From assembly GCA_030147505.1 (NCBI GenBank), contig JASBVG010000114.1, forward strand, positions 1 to 52,459: a DNA stretch of 52,459 nt, given 5' to 3'. The notes below the pieces were generated by a model, which had not been told where the DNA came from, made no database searches, and was given only the letters and a program-made list of their open reading frames with translations. Of this stretch, positions 35,545 through 43,654 are shown one piece after another (position 1 is the first letter of the stretch; each line of letters begins with the position of its first letter). A program made the position numbers and the translations under genes. The DNA is from Tardiphaga sp. (lineage in GTDB: Bacteria; Pseudomonadota; Alphaproteobacteria; Rhizobiales; Xanthobacteraceae).

Positions 35545-35856
35545 TTAGTCGGTCACAACGACCGCTTCTCCAATGATGCGCCCTTCCCACAGGTAGAATT
35601 TCCCGGCCCGCTTGAATGTGGATGCCGCCTGATCGCCGGATAGGAACATCCAGCCGAAGCGGCCAGTTTCACCGGGTTGCAACTCAACCTCGCCCAAAAT
35701 CGGCCAGCCATCCCAAGCGGGTTCTTCCGGTGCGATGGTCATCTTGCAGGGGCAGCCCCACCCCGAGAATACAGGCTGCGATTTGCCACCTTGATCGGTT
35801 GGATAGAGCCAAACGTCTGCGATCAGGTCTCGGCGCGCGTGGCGCATATCGGGCAT
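35545..35856 (-). CDS. Small protein resembling an EF-Tu C-terminal beta-barrel domain
   Basis: A 103-residue protein. ATG 35856 is chosen because GGAGGA lies six bases upstream, although an open frame continues further. The pattern of an acidic strand (DLIADVWLYPTDQGG), a Gly/Pro-rich loop (PVFSGWGCPCKM), VELQPGETGRFGWMFLS and a final FYLWEGRIIGEAVV parallels domain 3 of elongation factor Tu, where the last two strands are LRFAIREGGRTVGAGVV. Stand-alone proteins of this shape exist and have no settled function. It is trapped between IS5 elements, which may mean recent import. Assignment is by visual pattern only. Confidence 0.6.
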   Translation of the reverse strand: MPDMRHARRDLIADVWLYPTDQGGKSQPVFSGWGCPCKMTIAPEEPAWDGWPILGEVELQPGETGRFGWMFLSGDQAASTFKRAGKFYLWEGRIIGEAVVVTD

Positions 35857-35922
35857 GGGATTTCCTCCGATCCCATAATGCCGTGAGAAGAAGGCTTGAG
35901 CAACATTAGGGCGGAAACGCCA

Positions 35923-36756
35923 AGCCTCGTTGACGAAGCGCCAACAGATTGATTCAAGGCTGCCTTTTGGAGGCGGGTTTGAGCACGGGCGATCTGAGCG
36001 AAGCTGAATGGCGCATTCTGAAGGACTTGCTGCCAATCGAGCCGGAGAACCGTGGCCGAGGCAGGCCACCAGAACAGAACTGATCGATCATCAACGGCAT
36101 ACTCTGGCGGCTTCGCTGCGGTACCCCATGGCGCGATGTGCCGCCCAAATATGGCAGCTGGAACACCATCTATCGCCGGTTCCGCCGTTGGAGAGAGGCC
36201 GGCGTTTGGGAGGCCGTTGCCGCGACGCTCGCCGAGATCATGGCGGACAGCGGCCATTACAGCATCGACAGCACCACAGTACGCGCCCACGTATCGGCAG
36301 CGGGCGGAAAAGGGGACTCATCGACGCGCTCTTGGCCGCTCGCGGGGCGGGTTCACCAGTAAGCTTCACTGCCTGGCTGATGCCCTCGGACGACCGCTCG
36401 CCTTCCATCTGACGGTCGGCGAGGCGGCGGATTGCAAAGCCTATAACGCCCTGATCGGCCTGCCCGAACGCGCACCTGACGCTTTGCTCGCCGACAAGGG
36501 CTACGACGCTGACGCAATCCGGGCCGACCTTGCCGAAAGGGAGATCGAAGCTGTCATTCCTGGCCGGTCAAACCGCCGCGTGACGATCGAGCATGACAGG
36601 CTGCTTTACAAGCAGCGCAACCGCATCGAGCGCATGATCCGACACCTCAAGATCAACCGCGCCATCGCCACGCGATACGACCAACTAGCCAACAGCTTCC
36701 TCGGTATGGTCCATCTCGCCACCGCCAGATACTGGCTCAAATTTGTCCACGGGGCC
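35923..36756 (+). mobile_element. IS5-family insertion sequence
   Basis: An element of about 834 bases. The ends are imperfect inverted repeats: AGCCTCGTTGACGAA at the left (35923-35937) against GGCCCCGTGGACAAA read inward from the right end (36756 downward), matching at 11 of 15 positions. It carries one transposase gene with a ribosomal frameshift signal. The right end touches a CTAG that was later used as target by the IS701 element. Exact target duplication on the left is not clear. Confidence 0.7.
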
Positions 36757-36759
36757 TAG
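35979..36759 (+). pseudogene. IS5-family transposase with in-frame stop
   Basis: The first frame starts at TTG 35979 after GGAGG (WRILKDLLPIEPENRGRGRPP), meets TGA at 36081-36083, and resumes as INGILWRLRCGTPWRDVPPKYG up to a slippery A4G4 run (36308-36315). The second frame continues with GRSRGGFTSKLHCLADALG, ADKGYDADAIRADLAE and LYKQRNRIERMIRHLKINR to the stop at 36757. The DDE catalytic residues (first D in the SIDSTT region, second D in ADKGYD, E in RIERM) are all present. Frameshifting at A4Gn is normal in this group; the early TGA is not, so this copy is probably inactive. Confidence 0.8.
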
Positions 36760-38190
36760 CACTACTTTGGCACTTTAGGTTCGGGTGGCGCTGTGAGCCG
36801 CCGCTCGCAATGCGGGCATCGCGTTGGTGGCGGTCGTGCGAAGAGGTTTAGGATTGCCTGTCTAACGGCCGGCATGCTGGGCTGAGGCGGCGGTCCCAAG
36901 ACTCTTTTTTTTTCCGCCCCGCTGCTTGGAGGCGGCGGGACTGGAGGAAGGCATAGGCGATCATCGTCATCAAGGTATGTGGATGTAATCCGGTCCAGGA
37001 TCGCCCCTCAAAGTGGTCGAGACCCAGTTCCTCTTTGAGCTGCTGATGGGCCTGCTCGCAAATCCACCGGGCCTTGACTGCGGCGGCAAGCGTTTTGAGC
37101 GAGGCATCTGCGGGCATGTTGGAGATGTAGTATTTACGTTCTCCGGTCGAGCGGCGCTCCCCGCTTATCCAGACTTCATCACCTGGCATTCTGGAAACGC
37201 CCTTGTCGAGAATGCGGTGTTTGTGCCCATCGGCGATGCGGACGCGCCGGGCGGCAAAGTGGCATGCGAGCGGCCCCTTCGTGCCGCGCCGCCAGCTTAC
37301 CTTGCGCCACGTCTCGCCGGCCAACATTTCCTCGGCTGTGACCGGCGGTATATCCGGGATGTGGTACTTTCGTGGCTTACGGACTTTCTCTGTCGGAAAG
37401 ATCATAGCGACATCGGCTGGATAGACCATCTGCCGCCGTGACATGCCGACCGCCCAAAGGAGACCTCGCTCGCTCAGCGCATGGCGGAATGGCGCGCTGG
37501 ATCCGTAGCCCGCGTCGGCAAGCACGCAACCGAAGCGAACGCCAGACGCGATGACGCGGTCGACCTCCTCGATCGCAATCTCGGGCTTCGACAACGCGAC
37601 CTGTCGTTCGGCCGGTATCCGCGCGCGCGTCATGCGATCCGGGTCGCTCGTCCAGCTTTCCGGCAAAAACAACCGGAGACCCACCATCACCGGCACTTCG
37701 CCCGATGCCAGTGTCACCGACACCAGCGACTGGCTGTTCGACGTCTTGCCGAGCGAAGACGCATATTGTGGTGCAACACCGACCGAGTGGCGCCCTTTCT
37801 TCGGGAGCGCTGTGTCGTCGATGACCAAAAATGCATCATCGCCGCCGACCAGACGGTCGGCTTCTGCCAGCAGAGTGGCCTCCAAAGGAGTGCTGTCCCA
37901 AATGCCCGCCGCGACAAAATGATGAAGTTGGTCATAGCCGACTTCGCCGGCACGGGCTGCCATCGGCTGCACGCTCTTGCGGTCTCCGGGACCGATCAGG
38001 CCCGCAATATACAGCGGACACATCCGGCGCCGCGCTGGATGCGATAGCCCGCCAAAAACGGCTCCAGCCATCGCTCCAGATCAATCCGCCAGTTCTCGTC
38101 CACCGCCATCGCACGTGATCCGTCAGCATGCACTGACACACGAGAATCAACGAGGATTCCAGTCGGTTCCGTCAATCTGCCAAAGTAGTG
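36760..38190 (-). mobile_element. IS701-family insertion sequence with CTAG target duplication
   Basis: A 1431-base element bounded by a perfect 13-base inverted repeat, CACTACTTTGGCA (36760-36772) and TGCCAAAGTAGTG (38178-38190), and flanked on both sides by CTAG (36756-36759 and 38191-38194). A four-base CTAG-type duplication is typical of IS701. The CTAG on the left coincides with the end of the IS5 transposase gene, so IS701 landed exactly between two IS5-type elements. Intact ends and duplication suggest a fairly recent arrival, although its transposase gene carries frameshifts. Confidence 0.9.
36762..38109 (-). pseudogene. IS701-family transposase, split by two frameshifts
   Basis: The main open frame (36848-38071) encodes the core of an IS701-type DDE transposase: VIDDTALPKKGRHSVG, CVLADAGYGSSAPFR and WICEQAHQQLKEELGLDHFEG. 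A family-like N-terminus (MAVDENWRIDLERWLEPFLAG) lies in another frame starting at ATG 38109 and shifts near 38047, where one base seems missing. The expected C-terminus (LGPPPQPSMPAVRQAIL, then CPHCERRL) lies in a different frame after a run of nine T (36905-36913) and ends at 36762 inside the inverted repeat. The homopolymer shift could be a sequencing error or transcriptional slippage. Confidence 0.8.
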
Positions 38191-38194
38191 CTAG

Positions 38195-38950
38195 GCTCCG
38201 GACTCAATTGCACCAGAATGCGATGGAAGCGGCGAGGAAGACGCCAGCCATGTAGTTTCTGGCGAGCTTGTCGTATCTCGTTGCGATGCGTCGCCAATCC
38301 TTGAGGCGGCACCAGAGGCGTTCGACGAGATTGCGCGAGCGATAGACGTCACGATCATAAGGAATGGGTGCTTTGCGGGAACGGGTTGCGGGGATGACGA
38401 CCTCGGCACCCTGCGCCTGAATGGCGCCGCGTATGGCGTTGCTGTCATAGCCTCTATCGGCGATCAACTTGTCGAAACGACCGCGCGCAGCCTCGATCAG
38501 CGCAGGTGCCACTGTCATGTCAGAGAGATTGCCGGGCGAAATCATCAGGATGCGCGGTCGCCCAGCGGCATCGGTCAGTCCATGCAGCTTACTGGTACGT
38601 CCGCCGCGTGAGGTACCGATCGCTTGTGCGAAGGCCCCCCCCTTTTGCGCCCGCCGCCGAACGGTGGACTTTGATACTGGTGGAGTCGATCGCGGCCGAG
38701 CCCCATAAGCCGCTATGTCCGGTCAGGGCTTCGAACACCGCGAACCACACGCCTTGCTGGCTCCAACGGTGAAAGCGGTTGTAGATCGTCGTGTAAGGCC
38801 CATACTCGGGCGGGCAATCGCGCCAGCGGGCACCAATCCTCAGCATGTGCACGATGCCAGAGATCACCCGGCGATCATCCACTCGCCTCGCACCCTTACG
38901 ACCTTTCGGCAGCAGCGGCTGACAGATCCTTATAGAAGTTGGCTCAAACC
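38195..38950 (-). mobile_element. IS5-family insertion sequence next to IS701
   Basis: Two reverse frames give a transposase: QPLLPKGRKGARRVDDRRVISGI and CPPEYGPYTTIYNRFHRWSQQ with IDSTSIKVHRSAAGAKGG, then, after an A4G8 run (38635-38646), MISPGNLSDMTVAPALIEAARG, ADRGYDSNAI and RSRNLVERLWCRLKDWRRIATRYDK ending at 38204. All three acidic catalytic positions are present. The N-terminal start codon is not evident, and the ends are judged from the limits of homology: the left next to the IS701 duplication, the right at about 38950 beside the FkbM gene. The eight-base G run is longer than in the other copies. Confidence 0.75.
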
Positions 38951-39789
38951 GTGCCGTTCACCAAGTTAAAGTGACGTGCAACTCTACATCTCTCTGTAAG
39001 CGCTTCGGGATGCCGGGCATAGATAGTATCTAAGCCATCAATATTTGCTGGTGATAGCGTTCGCGTGCGCCAATCATAGGTACACGGTATGAAGCCTGCT
39101 GCGATTATCATATCTGCCCGATCATCCGACCCGTTTTCCATCACGACTGCCTGCAACTCAGGCGAGGTGAGTAAGCGTGATCCACCTTTAAGGACCGCCG
39201 TTTCGTGACCCTCTACGTCGATCTTTATGATGGCTGGTACTCTGGGACAGATCTTATCCAACGTGTCGACAATCACGAATGCGGTCGATCCGCCATCCCC
39301 GTTATCCACTCTATTTTGACAACCATGATCGGTAGTAAAGCGCAAGTTCCCTGGCGCATCCGAAACGCCACAGCACCTTGCCTCGATTGTCTTTTCCAGC
39401 CTATTCAAGCGGATATTGTCCTGCAAAGATCCGAAGGTTTCGGAGACCGGCTCTATTGCGAGTACATCCGCGCCTGCGGCGCCAGCTGCCATGATCGAGT
39501 AGCCCCCGATATTAGCACCAACATCAACAAAAAGGTCTCCAGGGCGTAGGGCATGCAAAACGAACGCCATTTCCTCCGGCTCAAACAGTCCACAATACCA
39601 ATTACCAGTCGCCGAGGTCATTCCCCGGGCGGTCAACAGGCGGGTGCCGTCAACGAAAGGCAGCGCAATTGGATTCTGGATCAGACGGCTTGCGATCTGC
39701 CATCGAACGAAACGGGAAATGGCTCCGATGCGCGAGGAACGATTAAGCGGGTGGTTGGTGATTTCCTTGATTGTAGTAACGATGCGCAT
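38944..39789 (-). CDS. FkbM family SAM-dependent methyltransferase
   Basis: A 281-residue protein from ATG 39789. Motif I is LFVDVGANIGGYS, the acidic loop is LAIEPVSETFGSL, and the C-terminal motif is IIKIDVEGHETAVL. The stop codon lies within the apparent end of the neighbouring IS5 element, so the last few residues may be replaced by IS sequence. Base composition is lower in GC than the operon at 1683. It is probably a stranded part of the surface-polysaccharide locus, cut off by the insertion sequences. Confidence 0.83.
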   Translation of the reverse strand: MRIVTTIKEITNHPLNRSSRIGAISRFVRWQIASRLIQNPIALPFVDGTRLLTARGMTSATGNWYCGLFEPEEMAFVLHALRPGDLFVDVGANIGGYSIMAAGAAGADVLAIEPVSETFGSLQDNIRLNRLEKTIEARCCGVSDAPGNLRFTTDHGCQNRVDNGDGGSTAFVIVDTLDKICPRVPAIIKIDVEGHETAVLKGGSRLLTSPELQAVVMENGSDDRADMIIAAGFIPCTYDWRTRTLSPANIDGLDTIYARHPEALTERCRVARHFNLVNGTV

Positions 39790-39834
39790 GGGCCCATCTA
39801 GCAGGAGTGCTATAGAATGTCAGCACAATCGTCG

Positions 39835-40373
39835 GGGCGTCAGCCGGTGGGACCGGCAATCAGCCTGGTCCAAAATGGACTGAAACCACATGGCCATTCC
39901 GCGCCTGAATGCAGGAAATGATAACGTGTCGGCCGAGCCCGACATGCTCGTGATGTTCCGCAGCTTCCCGAAGCGGACGCAGCATCCATTCATCCAGCTC
40001 GCCATTGAGGAGATGGAGCTCGATCGTGAGGCGGAGCAATCCCCGGATGCCTTTCTTGCCAGCGCCGCCCGGCAGATAGAAGATGGCGACGAGTACCTCG
40101 CAAGCGACCTCTACCTGCGGCTGTGTCGGCAAGATCAGCCCGGCGCATTTCGACCCATGGGGCGACAAGGGCATTGCCACCAAGGTCAGCGATTCCGCGT
40201 CGCTCCCAATGGGCGCAGGCGGGCATCACGACGAACAGCACCGCACCGGGCGGCCCGCCTTCCAGAAGAAATATGCCTTCGACGGGCGTGATGTGGTGAC
40301 GATGTACTGGCTGGCCTGGCTCGACCATACGCCGATGGGCCGCGCCTGGGCTGCTAGGGCGACCCTGCGTTAA
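39835..40373 (+). repeat. Internally deleted copy of the phage recombination module
   Basis: This stretch matches 49845-50115 in its first half and about 51715-51960 in its second half, in the same orientation. Shared features are a GCCGGT-GGG-ACCGGC hairpin (39843-39857, against 49853-49867), a TGGTCCAAAA motif, the protein string MLVM-RSFP, and the later string HFDPWGDKG. Relative to the downstream copy, about 1.6 kb between the two halves is missing. Confidence 0.8.
39890..40373 (+). pseudogene. Fused remnant of phage genes A and HNH-like D
   Basis: The frame from ATG 39890 starts like the intact gene at 49903 (SAEPDMLVMFRSFPKR, FIQLAIEEMELD, EDGDE) but after about 40095 it joins sequence matching the gene at 51586, which is readable only in another frame (VGKISPAHFDPWGDKG, SLPMGAGGHHDEQH, AFQKKYAFDGRDV). 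The joint is therefore a deletion that removed the equivalents of the ERF and YqaJ genes and left the product out of frame. The N-terminal 70 residues could still be made with a random tail. Confidence 0.8.
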
Positions 40374-40725
40374 CGCGACTACGCAACATTACCTAGGTTA
40401 TTTGACGGAGGCGGTACCGCTTGAAATTGCGGGCCGCCCTTTTCGTGTTTCGACTTGCTTCCTCCTCTGAAGCGAGCAATCAGTCCCGTGCTCCCGCGAC
40501 ACTCGGGAGCGGGGCGTGGAAACCTCGTCAAAGATACTCGGTCATCCATGATGCTGGTGGCCGGGTGGCATGCGCGCATGTCCAGCCGGCTTGCCGGTAA
40601 AGGCGCATGCGCCTGTTCTTTGACCAGGTTTCCAACATCCGGCTTTTGGCCGTCGCCCCGAGAGGACATAGGCGCGACGAGACAAGCCGAGGCTGACGGC
40701 GTCGCCCTGGATAGGGGACGTTCAT
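40374..40725. other. Gene-free gap before the outlying glycosyltransferase
   Basis: No coding region is supported in these 352 bases. The second half contains the structured inverted repeat described separately (40490-40633). A ribosome-binding AGGGG lies nine bases before the ATG at 40726; the promoter of the downstream three-gene operon should lie here but is not recognisable by eye. Confidence 0.5.
40490..40633. repeat. Structured inverted-repeat element (REP/MITE-like)
   Basis: Three nested signals lie together. First, GCTCCCG/CGGGAGC is a seven-pair hairpin at 40490-40510. Second, GGAAACCTCGTCAAAGA (40518-40534) is the inverted repeat of TCTTTGACCAGGTTTCC (40617-40633), 16 of 17 pairs. 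Third, within that lies the 14-base palindrome AGGCGCATGCGCCT (about 40600-40613) and GCATGCGC copies. The compact size and palindromic ends suggest a dispersed, non-autonomous repeat; whether it recurs in the genome cannot be seen here. Confidence 0.6.
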
Positions 40726-42024
40726 ATGGCTGGACCGACGACAGCGACAGCGCCTGCCCGCCGCGTCTGCGGGTCGTTGAAGATCCTCGCGCTGACCAAT
40801 CTGTTCCCAAGCGCGCCGCGCCCGCGCAACGGCATCTTCCTCAAGCATCGCCTCCAGCATCTCGCGCGCTTGCCAGGCGTCGAATGCCGCCTGCTGGTAC
40901 CGGTCCCCTGGTTCCCGTCCACCGCACGGATCTTCGGCCGCTATGCCGTATTGGCCCGGGCGCCGCGCAAGGACGATGCGAGCGGCATCGGGGCCCGGTT
41001 CATCCGCTATCCCATGCTGCCCAAGATCAGCATGTGGCTAACGCCGTTCAGCATCGCGCTATCGGCTTTGAGGACCATTCGGAAGATGAAGCGCGACGGC
41101 TTCGACCCCGATGTCATCGACGCCTATTATCTCTACCCCGACGGCGTGGCGGCCTGCCTGGTGGGCCTATGCCTTAACAAACCAGTCATGCTGACCGCAC
41201 TCGGCACCGACGCGACCCAGATCGCCCGGCAGGCCATCCCCGGCGCCCTGATCCGCTGGGCTTCCCGCCGCGCCATCGCGGTCACCGCCGTCTGCCATGC
41301 GCTCGTCGATCAACTCATAAGCTGCGGCGTCGCCCCTGAGAAACTCACGGTCGTGCAGCACGGCGTCGACCCTCAACTGTTCAGCCCTCCCGAGAATCGG
41401 CCGGCTCTACGCCAATCTTTCGGCTTCAAGCGCTTCACCATCCTCTCGGTCGGCCATCTGTCCGAGAACAAGGGCCAGCATCTGGCGATACGGGCGGCGG
41501 CCCAAATCCCCGATATCGACCTCCTCATCGTCGGCGAGGGCCCCGCCGGCGACCGGCTGAGAGCACTTGCCCATGATCTTCGCGTTGCCGACAGGGTGTG
41601 GCTGATCGGCGCGGTCGACCAGGCGCACCTCGCCATGCTGATGGGGGCAGCCGACCTGCTGATCAGCTGCTCGGAATATGAAGGCATTTCGAACGTCCTG
41701 CTGGAGGCAATCGCCTGCGGGACACCGGTCGCCGCAACCCCGGTCTGGGGATCACCCGAGATCATCGCCGATCCGCGCGTCGGGCTTCTCTTCAGCGAGC
41801 GAAGCAGCACCGCTATCGCCCAGGGCATCCGGTCCGCCATGGCGCAATCCTGGGATCGCGGCTTCATCCGTAGCTATTCACTCCGGTACGATTGGGCTGC
41901 CACCGCCGAACAGCATCGCCGGATCATGCTTCAGGCGCTGGGCACGGGCTGCATCCAGCATAAGCCTCCGCCGCTTTCCCCAAGCCCGGCCCTTGGACTT
42001 TCCACCAATTTGGAGCAACTTTGA
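40726..42024 (+). CDS. Glycosyltransferase family 4
   Basis: A 432-residue GT-B enzyme. The conserved part begins ILALTNLFPSAPRPRNGIFLKHRL, has YYLYPDGVAA and ALGTDATQIAR in the N-terminal domain, and ILSVGHLSENKGQHLAI, LLIVGEGP and SCSEYEGISNVLLEAIACG in the donor domain. It resembles exopolysaccharide transferases and is separated from the main locus by the IS block and a phage scrap. Unusually its stop codon overlaps the start of a nuclease-like gene (TGATG), so the two are co-transcribed and probably translationally coupled. Confidence 0.87.
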   Translation: MAGPTTATAPARRVCGSLKILALTNLFPSAPRPRNGIFLKHRLQHLARLPGVECRLLVPVPWFPSTARIFGRYAVLARAPRKDDASGIGARFIRYPMLPKISMWLTPFSIALSALRTIRKMKRDGFDPDVIDAYYLYPDGVAACLVGLCLNKPVMLTALGTDATQIARQAIPGALIRWASRRAIAVTAVCHALVDQLISCGVAPEKLTVVQHGVDPQLFSPPENRPALRQSFGFKRFTILSVGHLSENKGQHLAIRAAAQIPDIDLLIVGEGPAGDRLRALAHDLRVADRVWLIGAVDQAHLAMLMGAADLLISCSEYEGISNVLLEAIACGTPVAATPVWGSPEIIADPRVGLLFSERSSTAIAQGIRSAMAQSWDRGFIRSYSLRYDWAATAEQHRRIMLQALGTGCIQHKPPPLSPSPALGLSTNLEQL

Positions 42025-43235
42025 TGACCTTCATCCTCCTCGATGAAACGGCGGGCGGACAGGTGGTCAGCCGCCAGCCGCAAGGCACCGCCACCCAGGA
42101 GCAGCCGCTTCGCGACCTGATCTTCGATCATCCGGAGCTTCTGCCGGTCCGCGAGCTCGAACCCGAGATCGGCCGCATCGTCGCGGTCACCCGCGAGCTG
42201 AGCCTGCCGGGCGCGGGCTTTGTCGATGTCTTCCTGATCAGCGAACATGGTCGCCTCATCCTCGTCGAGTGCAAGCTCTGGCGAAACCCGCAGGCCCGGC
42301 GCGAGGTGGTGGGACAGATCCTCGACTATGCCCGCGAGCTGGCGCGCTATTCCTATGACGACCTGCAGCGCGTCGTCTCATCGCGTCTCGGCCGGCCCGG
42401 CAACGCGCTCTACGAACTCGCCCGTGAGGCCGGCTCGCCGCCCAGCGAAGCCGACTTCGTCGACCGCGTCTCGCGCGACCTCCGTCATGGCCGCTTCCTG
42501 CTCCTCATTGCCGGCGACGGCATCACCGAGGGCACCCAGCGGATCGCGGAATATCTCCAGGCCCAGGCCGGTCTCGCCTTCGACTTCGGGCTCGTCGAGA
42601 TGGCCGAATATCGCTTCGCCGATCCCGCGACCGGCACCGAACGCCGGATCATGCAGCCAAGGCTCCTCGCCCGGACCGCGGTCATCGAGCGCCACGTCAT
42701 CCGTCAGGAGGTACCCGGTATCGTCATCGAGCCGGTCGAGGACATCTCCCCCTCCCCGGTTGCCCAGCGCGCCTCGGCCGGGACCAGGTCGGACAGCTTC
42801 GCGGTCTGGCGCGCGTTCGTCGATCGCTTCGTAACAGAGGTGCGCTTCGATGATCCGGGCCAGCTCCCGCCGCGCTCGGGCGGCAATGGATGGATCCGGC
42901 TGCCCCTGCCCGGCAATCTCTACGTCAACCTCTACCGCAGCTCCGCCGAGCAGGGGATTGGTGCGCAGGTTCGGTTCGCAGGCAGCGAGGGTGCCGCACG
43001 CTGGTCCGAACTTATAGCTGAGCGTGAAGCGATCGACCGCGAGTTCCTCGAACGCACCGGCGAGGCGCCGGCGTGGATTGATGGCGATGTGCCGGTGCTC
43101 AGGATAACCCACCCCTCCCCGCTTCCCTGGGACGATGCCGCGACCGAACAGAGGCAACGAACATGGTTCGCCGCCATCGCCAATCAGTTCGTCAACAGCC
43201 TGAGACCCCGTCTCCTGCGCAGTGAAGCCGCGTGA
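42024..43235 (+). CDS. PD-(D/E)XK nuclease-like protein
   Basis: A 403-residue protein starting at ATG 42024 (GGAG nine bases upstream). The N-terminal domain has the core of a PD-(D/E)XK nuclease: Asp68 in GFVDVFLIS, then Glu82 and Lys84 in LILVECKLW, followed by the helix RREVVGQILDYARELA with a candidate active-site Gln. The middle part (FLLLIAGDGITEG, LVEMAEYRF) and the C-terminal part (WRAFVDRF, NGWIRLPLPGNLYVNLY) are seen in uncharacterised bacterial proteins of similar length. Role unknown; DNA repair or defence against foreign DNA is possible. It overlaps the next gene by four bases. Confidence 0.75.
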   Translation: MTFILLDETAGGQVVSRQPQGTATQEQPLRDLIFDHPELLPVRELEPEIGRIVAVTRELSLPGAGFVDVFLISEHGRLILVECKLWRNPQARREVVGQILDYARELARYSYDDLQRVVSSRLGRPGNALYELAREAGSPPSEADFVDRVSRDLRHGRFLLLIAGDGITEGTQRIAEYLQAQAGLAFDFGLVEMAEYRFADPATGTERRIMQPRLLARTAVIERHVIRQEVPGIVIEPVEDISPSPVAQRASAGTRSDSFAVWRAFVDRFVTEVRFDDPGQLPPRSGGNGWIRLPLPGNLYVNLYRSSAEQGIGAQVRFAGSEGAARWSELIAEREAIDREFLERTGEAPAWIDGDVPVLRITHPSPLPWDDAATEQRQRTWFAAIANQFVNSLRPRLLRSEAA

Positions 43236-43654
43236 CGATCGGATGGTATAATGGCTGGAGCCCTGAGGAGCGCACCGCGACCAATCCGGTGCAGCAAGCG
43301 GCGATCCGGTCAGGCCGGCTGCCCCGCCCGACAAGCTGCTCGGTCTGCGGCTGCTTCGGCAACAAGGCAGACTGGCGCGCGATAGACGCGGTCTGGTTCC
43401 ACAACGAGCGCTACGACCGGCCGCTGGACGTCTATCCGATATGCCGCCGCTGCCATTGGACGCTGCATAGCCGCTTTGATGATCCGCAACCCTGGCTCGA
43501 CCTCGTCGCACGCTACGGCCGGGGCGGCACCTGGTTCGAGCTGTTGTCGCTCGATCCCCGATGCCGCTTCCAACCTTTTGCGCAAACCTACCCGGAAGGG
43601 CTACCCGGTGCGCACAACCTCAATAACTCGGCCGAGATCGGGACGAACGGATGA
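43232..43654 (+). CDS. Zinc-binding HNH-like protein
   Basis: A 140-residue protein from GTG 43232, overlapping the nuclease-like gene's stop (GTGA). Two cysteine pairs, C36/C39 (CSVCG) and C71/C74 (CRRCH), with His57, His75 and His79 between and after them, form a treble-clef or HNH-type zinc centre; VWFHNERYDRPLDVYPIC matches the usual gap. Whether it cuts DNA is not clear since the N of HNH is not securely placed. Its last 35 bases overlap the end of the convergent terminase gene. It is likely a partner of the nuclease-like protein. Confidence 0.65.
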   Translation: MTIGWYNGWSPEERTATNPVQQAAIRSGRLPRPTSCSVCGCFGNKADWRAIDAVWFHNERYDRPLDVYPICRRCHWTLHSRFDDPQPWLDLVARYGRGGTWFELLSLDPRCRFQPFAQTYPEGLPGAHNLNNSAEIGTNG

